From an uncultured Bacteroidota bacterium (lineage in GTDB: Bacteria > Bacteroidota > Bacteroidia > Bacteroidales > UBA12077), in contig CAJXLK010000011.1 of NCBI GenBank assembly GCA_913055635.1, positions 39,628 to 103,627 on the forward strand: DNA of 64,000 nucleotides. The letters run 5' to 3'. A program made the translations under genes and the position numbers. The notes under the pieces are model-generated. The model had not been told where the DNA came from. It worked only from the letters and a program-made list of their open reading frames with translations, and made no database searches. Positions 60,516-64,000 of this stretch are shown here, piece after piece. Positions within the stretch are counted from its first letter, which is position 1; each line of letters opens with the position of its first letter.

Positions 60516-63180
60516 ATATATATCTCATCATGCTGGGAATCTGAATGCTTTCATAAAAAATCATGAAAGATATTGGGCCCATATTCATAATCACAAAGCC
60601 CCCGAAACCCTCCGTGAACACAACTCCCTTGTTTATAAATACTGGGAACAAATTATAAATACTTTTCAGCTTGAAGACATCATTGACAAGCTGATTGAAA
60701 AAAGTTTGCTAATTTATAAGGAAATGAGTAATCCGGTAGCCACGGGAAATTATTTAAAAGAAATTTTCTGGGCTACCATGTTTTTTCATGATTTTGGAAA
60801 AATCAATGACAATTTTCAGGCCAAAAGAATGAAAAATCCGCAATTTAAGGTTTTGAAAAAAATAACATTTGGATCTGAACATTCCAGATTAAGCGCGTTT
60901 TTATTTTTTAATTATTATTTGGGAAAAATAGTATCGGATCGTCAAACCCTATACCAAGATGAACAGGAAATATTAATAGCTCTTACTATATTCTTGGCTA
61001 ATTCGATTCTTAAACATCATGGAAGTTACATAGACAATGAACCTGAATTTGATACAGATACCATAAATAGCGCTTTATTATTTGAGGAAAACATTCATTT
61101 TGATGTTTATCAACAATATTCAACAAATATTCTTACCAATACTGAAAAGGTATTGGAGATGATCAAAAAGAAAAGTTCTGCTTATGGTAAAACGGGTTTT
61201 CCCTTGTATGGTCTTTTTAAATTAAACTATTCCTTAATAACAGCTGCCGATTACTATGCTACATCTGAATATATGAATAATTTGGAAACATCAGATTTTG
61301 GTATTATTGATGAGAGCATGCAGTCAAAAATTGTTTCTTCTTTTGCCTCAAATCCCGACAAACCCTACAATAAGGAACTGATAGAAAATACCCCTCAATA
61401 CAGCTCAATACCATTTACAAAGCTGGAAGATAAAAACAATAAAAACCTGAATTTACTTCGTCAAAAAATTGGCTCAGAAGCTATAACCAACCTGCGAAAA
61501 AATATTGATCAACATTTATTTTATTTAGAAGCCCCCACCGGCAGTGGAAAAACCAACCTGTCCATAGCTTTTGCAACGGAGCTTTTAAAGAATGATCCGG
61601 GGCTTTCCGGTATATATTATGTATTTCCTTTCACAACCCTTGTTGATCAAACCGCTCAAGCAATTAAGGATACGATAGATATCAATGACAATGAGCTTAT
61701 TCAACTCCATTCGAAGGCGGGATTTCATGCAAAAACAACAGATGAGGGGGCATATGGAAGTGAATATAAAAATTATATTGATTATCTGTTTGTAAATTAT
61801 CCGGTTACTCTTCTAACCCATATTCGGTTCTTTGATATATTGAAAGGCAATTCCAAGGAGGACAATTATTTGCTGCACCGACTTGCCAATTCGGTTGTTA
61901 TCCTAGATGAACTACAATCTTATCCGCCTAAACATTGGGATAAAATCATTTACTTTCTTGATAATTATGCCAGGCTGTTTCATATGAAGGTCCTGATCAT
62001 GTCGGCCACACTTCCCAAGATTGATGATTTAGATGAAACAACAAGAAATAAAATCACCGAACTTGTCGAAAACCGCGATCAATATTTTCAGAATCCCAAT
62101 TTTGGAGACAGAATAGAATTTGAATACATGAATTGGAAAAAGCCAAAAACACAAGAAGAGCGGAATGAATTTTTGGACAATCTTTCAGATTTTGTTTACG
62201 AAAAATCCGAAGAATATGGTACAAACAACAACGGCAGGGTAAGAGCAGTCATTGAGTTCATCTCAAAACGTGCTGCATCAGATTTTTTTAAAACCATCGA
62301 CAACAAGGATGAATTTAAAGGATATGCCAAATATTTGATTTCGGGAGAAATCCTAGAAGGCCGGAGAAAAGAAATCATCAACAACATAAAGCATGAGACA
62401 GACAGCAAGGTCATTCTATGTACCACTCAGGTTATTGAAGCCGGGATTGATATTGATATGGATGTAGGATTTAAGGATCGATCATTGATTGACAGTGAAG
62501 AACAACTTGCCGGACGCATCAACCGGGAAGCAGATAAAAGCGCATGTAAGCTTTATATTTTTGATTATTATCAGACAAAGACGATTTATGGTAGTGATTA
62601 CAGATACAAAATTCAAACGACGGATGAATGGGTTGATAATCATTATCTTAGCATACTAAAAACGAAAAACTATCAGGAATTGTATCAGCGGGTCAATGAA
62701 CAAATAAAAAAAGAAAACCAGGATTTATTCAATGATCGAAGTCAATATTGGGAATATTTTAAAGTCCTTAATCTTAAAAGGATTGATCAGGAATTCAGAT
62801 TGATTGACCAGCAAACTCAATCCATGTTCATTCCGTTGGAAATTGACAAAACCTGTTTTAACAAATCTGATTTGGAGGCATTTAATCTGGACCACAATAA
62901 TAAGGATACCGTATCAGGTGAAGAGGTATTCAACAAATACATAGAATTGGTAGAAAACAGCGACATTGAATTTGTCTCAAAAAACATCAACCTTAAGAGG
63001 ATAGCTGGCATTATGTCGCAATTTATCATTTCAGTTTTCCCGAACCAGGTCAACAGATTAAAAGAATACACTTATCCGGAGGAAAGATATGGGTACATTT
63101 ATTTGTTAAACTGGCAGGATGTATATTGTTATCAATCAGGCTTTGACATGGAAAAGATCAAAGAAGATATTTTTCTTTAG
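60490..63180 (+). CDS. cas3: Cas3, HD nuclease-helicase of type I interference
   Basis: The 896-aa protein has an N-terminal HD nuclease domain (HDFGK near residue 99 in MFFHDFGKINDNFQAK, and KHHGSY near 176) and a superfamily 2 helicase domain: Walker A APTGSGKTNLSIAF (about 348), DExH-box variant VVILDELQSYPP (about 470), MSATLP (about 504) and the late IEAGIDIDMDVGF with QLAGRINR. It degrades DNA marked by Cascade. HD and helicase are fused in one chain, with no Cas2 or other extra domain. After it the locus goes straight to a terminator, leader and array. Confidence 0.94.
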   Translation: MALKFNSFKYISHHAGNLNAFIKNHERYWAHIHNHKAPETLREHNSLVYKYWEQIINTFQLEDIIDKLIEKSLLIYKEMSNPVATGNYLKEIFWATMFFHDFGKINDNFQAKRMKNPQFKVLKKITFGSEHSRLSAFLFFNYYLGKIVSDRQTLYQDEQEILIALTIFLANSILKHHGSYIDNEPEFDTDTINSALLFEENIHFDVYQQYSTNILTNTEKVLEMIKKKSSAYGKTGFPLYGLFKLNYSLITAADYYATSEYMNNLETSDFGIIDESMQSKIVSSFASNPDKPYNKELIENTPQYSSIPFTKLEDKNNKNLNLLRQKIGSEAITNLRKNIDQHLFYLEAPTGSGKTNLSIAFATELLKNDPGLSGIYYVFPFTTLVDQTAQAIKDTIDINDNELIQLHSKAGFHAKTTDEGAYGSEYKNYIDYLFVNYPVTLLTHIRFFDILKGNSKEDNYLLHRLANSVVILDELQSYPPKHWDKIIYFLDNYARLFHMKVLIMSATLPKIDDLDETTRNKITELVENRDQYFQNPNFGDRIEFEYMNWKKPKTQEERNEFLDNLSDFVYEKSEEYGTNNNGRVRAVIEFISKRAASDFFKTIDNKDEFKGYAKYLISGEILEGRRKEIINNIKHETDSKVILCTTQVIEAGIDIDMDVGFKDRSLIDSEEQLAGRINREADKSACKLYIFDYYQTKTIYGSDYRYKIQTTDEWVDNHYLSILKTKNYQELYQRVNEQIKKENQDLFNDRSQYWEYFKVLNLKRIDQEFRLIDQQTQSMFIPLEIDKTCFNKSDLEAFNLDHNNKDTVSGEEVFNKYIELVENSDIEFVSKNINLKRIAGIMSQFIISVFPNQVNRLKEYTYPEERYGYIYLLNWQDVYCYQSGFDMEKIKEDIFL

Positions 63181-63403
63181 GTCGTCGACCCAACAATTTT
63201 TACAGGTAAAACCCGAATAAAAATTGGGTTGATCATTTTTCCAATGTTCTTTGACATACTATTTTTTCTGCTTTACAGGAAGGTTGTCGAACCCCGGGGT
63301 CAAAATATCTTATTGGGGGTCGACGATTTTTAGACATTATTTTTTATAAATTTGGAAGCCGAAATGCCCGTATTTCGGTATTTTTTTCGGCCGTTTTTAA
63401 CGC
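63181..63403 (+). promoter_or_regulatory. CRISPR leader with repeated motif, -7 element and terminator-like hairpin
   Basis: The 223-bp AT-rich stretch between cas3 and the first repeat contains GTCGTCGACCC (63181-63191), GTTGTCGAACCCC (63283-63295) and the inverse GGGGGTCGACGAT (63315-63327). TAAATTTG at 63347-63354 matches the Bacteroidota -7 consensus, without a good -33. Right after it CCGAAAT (63359-63365) pairs with ATTTCGG (63372-63378) and is followed by seven T (63381-63387), 16 bp before the first repeat. Confidence 0.7.
63188..63240 (+). terminator. Imperfect terminator-like repeat after cas3
   Basis: ACCCAA and ATTTTTA (63188-63202, with a 2-3-nt bulge) pair with TAAAAATTGGGT (63218-63229); ATTTTTCC follows at 63235. 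It starts 8 bp after the cas3 stop and likely ends the cas transcript. Confidence 0.55.
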
Positions 63404-64000
63404 CTCTCAATCGGACCAAAGTGGAATTGAAATATAATTGGCAGCAAAATAATCTTTGTGGTGGTGATACTCTCAATCGGACCAAAGTGGAATTGAAATT
63501 GAGCCGGTTCAAAAATGCCTTTTTTGTTGGCACGGCTCTCAATCGGACCAAAGTGGAATTGAAATTGGATGTTTTGAGATAAAAGATCAACGTCGTTTTC
63601 TCTCAATCGGACCAAAGTGGAATTGAAATAACACAAAAATATTATGGTAAATTTTTATTGGCCTGGCTCTCAATCGGACCAAAGTGGAATTGAAATTGTT
63701 AGTCTAAATTTTAGCGTTTTACAATATTGACTCTCAATCGGACCAAAGTGGAATTGAAATTCCAAATCATTTTTTCAACAAAATCACTGGCTTGATCACT
63801 CTCAATCGGACCAAAGTGGAATTGAAATCCCCTTTCTCGATGAGAGTTTCGAGGCGGTCACGACTCTCAATCGGACCAAAGTGGAATTGAAATTTAGTTG
63901 GTAGGTAAACAGGGCTTCACCTTCTTTGAGCTCTCAATCGGACCAAAGTGGAATTGAAATGGTTACGTCGGTAAGATTATTGAAATCGATTATACTCTCA
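63404..64000 (+). CRISPR. Type I-B CRISPR array, nine full repeats and a tenth cut by the window end
   Basis: The repeat is 30 bp, beginning CTCTCAATCGGACC and ending GGAATTGAAAT, and is identical in all full copies. Starts: 63404, 63470, 63536, 63600, 63667, 63731, 63799, 63864, 63931, and a partial at 63995. Spacers are 36, 36, 34, 37, 34, 38, 35, 37 and 34 bp. The 3' end ATTGAAAT resembles the ATTGAAAC handle of type I-B repeats, so transcription is probably rightward with the leader on the cas3 side. No degenerate terminal repeat is seen, fitting the leader-proximal end. Confidence 0.98.

Noticed and set aside
63352..63636. Open reading frames within the CRISPR leader and array, both strands
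   Set aside because: They are made of repeat translations such as LNRTKVELK and are produced by the 30-bp repeats.

Overview
The window looks like a chromosome segment of a Bacteroidota bacterium, most likely of the Bacteroidales/Marinilabiliales type. The evidence is a MurF-alanine racemase fusion, DUF4831 lipoprotein, Reg_prop/Y_Y_Y sensor with a SpoIIE phosphatase, M64 peptidase, POT and OPT peptide transporters, and promoters of the Bacteroidota form (TTG, 19-20 nt, TAnnTTTG). No rRNA, tRNA or recognisable transposase gene was seen. Most genes are mid-GC; from about 55.4 kb to the end the sequence turns clearly AT-rich.

Layout. 0-2.5 kb: end of a rhodanese gene, then hflK-hflC with a terminator. 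2.7-6.7 kb (- strand): YceI protein, metacaspase plus small membrane protein, PAP2 phosphatase, small beta-barrel protein. 7.1-10 kb: DUF302 protein, a small membrane protein behind a foldable leader, Gfo/Idh/MocA oxidoreductase. 10.2-14.2 kb: a nickel-type locus of NikR regulator, binding lipoprotein, FecCD-type permease and ABC ATPase, then a DUF3267 protein. 14.9-22.5 kb: a transferable-looking AAA ATPase and a 1776-residue hybrid histidine kinase, each preceded by hairpin repeats, and a stand-alone receiver. 23-31.7 kb: coiled-coil membrane protein, TtcA-like enzyme, DUF2809 protein, UvrD-type helicase, propeller/SpoIIE sensor. 32-42.4 kb: M64 peptidase, GAPDH, MurF-Alr, thymidine kinase, RsmI, serine hydrolase. 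42.4-55.4 kb: palindrome array, DUF3024, DoxX-like, SDR, PepD with a PqqD-like partner, OPT transporter, thioredoxin, DUF4831, Nnr, POT transporter, small lipoprotein. 55.9-64 kb: a type I-B CRISPR-Cas locus (cas6-cas8b-cas7-cas5-cas3) followed directly by a CRISPR array that runs off the window end.

Three things stand out. First, a family of about 50-bp hairpin repeats occurs at 8.6, 13.3, 14.9-15.5 and 22.2-22.5 kb; paired changes keep the stems matched while their sequence differs. Second, the CRISPR locus has effector genes and an array but no cas1, cas2 or cas4 between them. Its leader carries a -7 match followed by a terminator-like hairpin and three copies of a short motif, and non-coding parts of the operon carry a strong inverted repeat and repeat-like sequence. 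Third, exact-period tandem arrays (31-bp palindromes at 42.4 kb, 39-bp units in the nickel locus, 15-bp units at 43.9 kb) sit beside ordinary genes. All names rest on reading motifs by eye; no database search was run.
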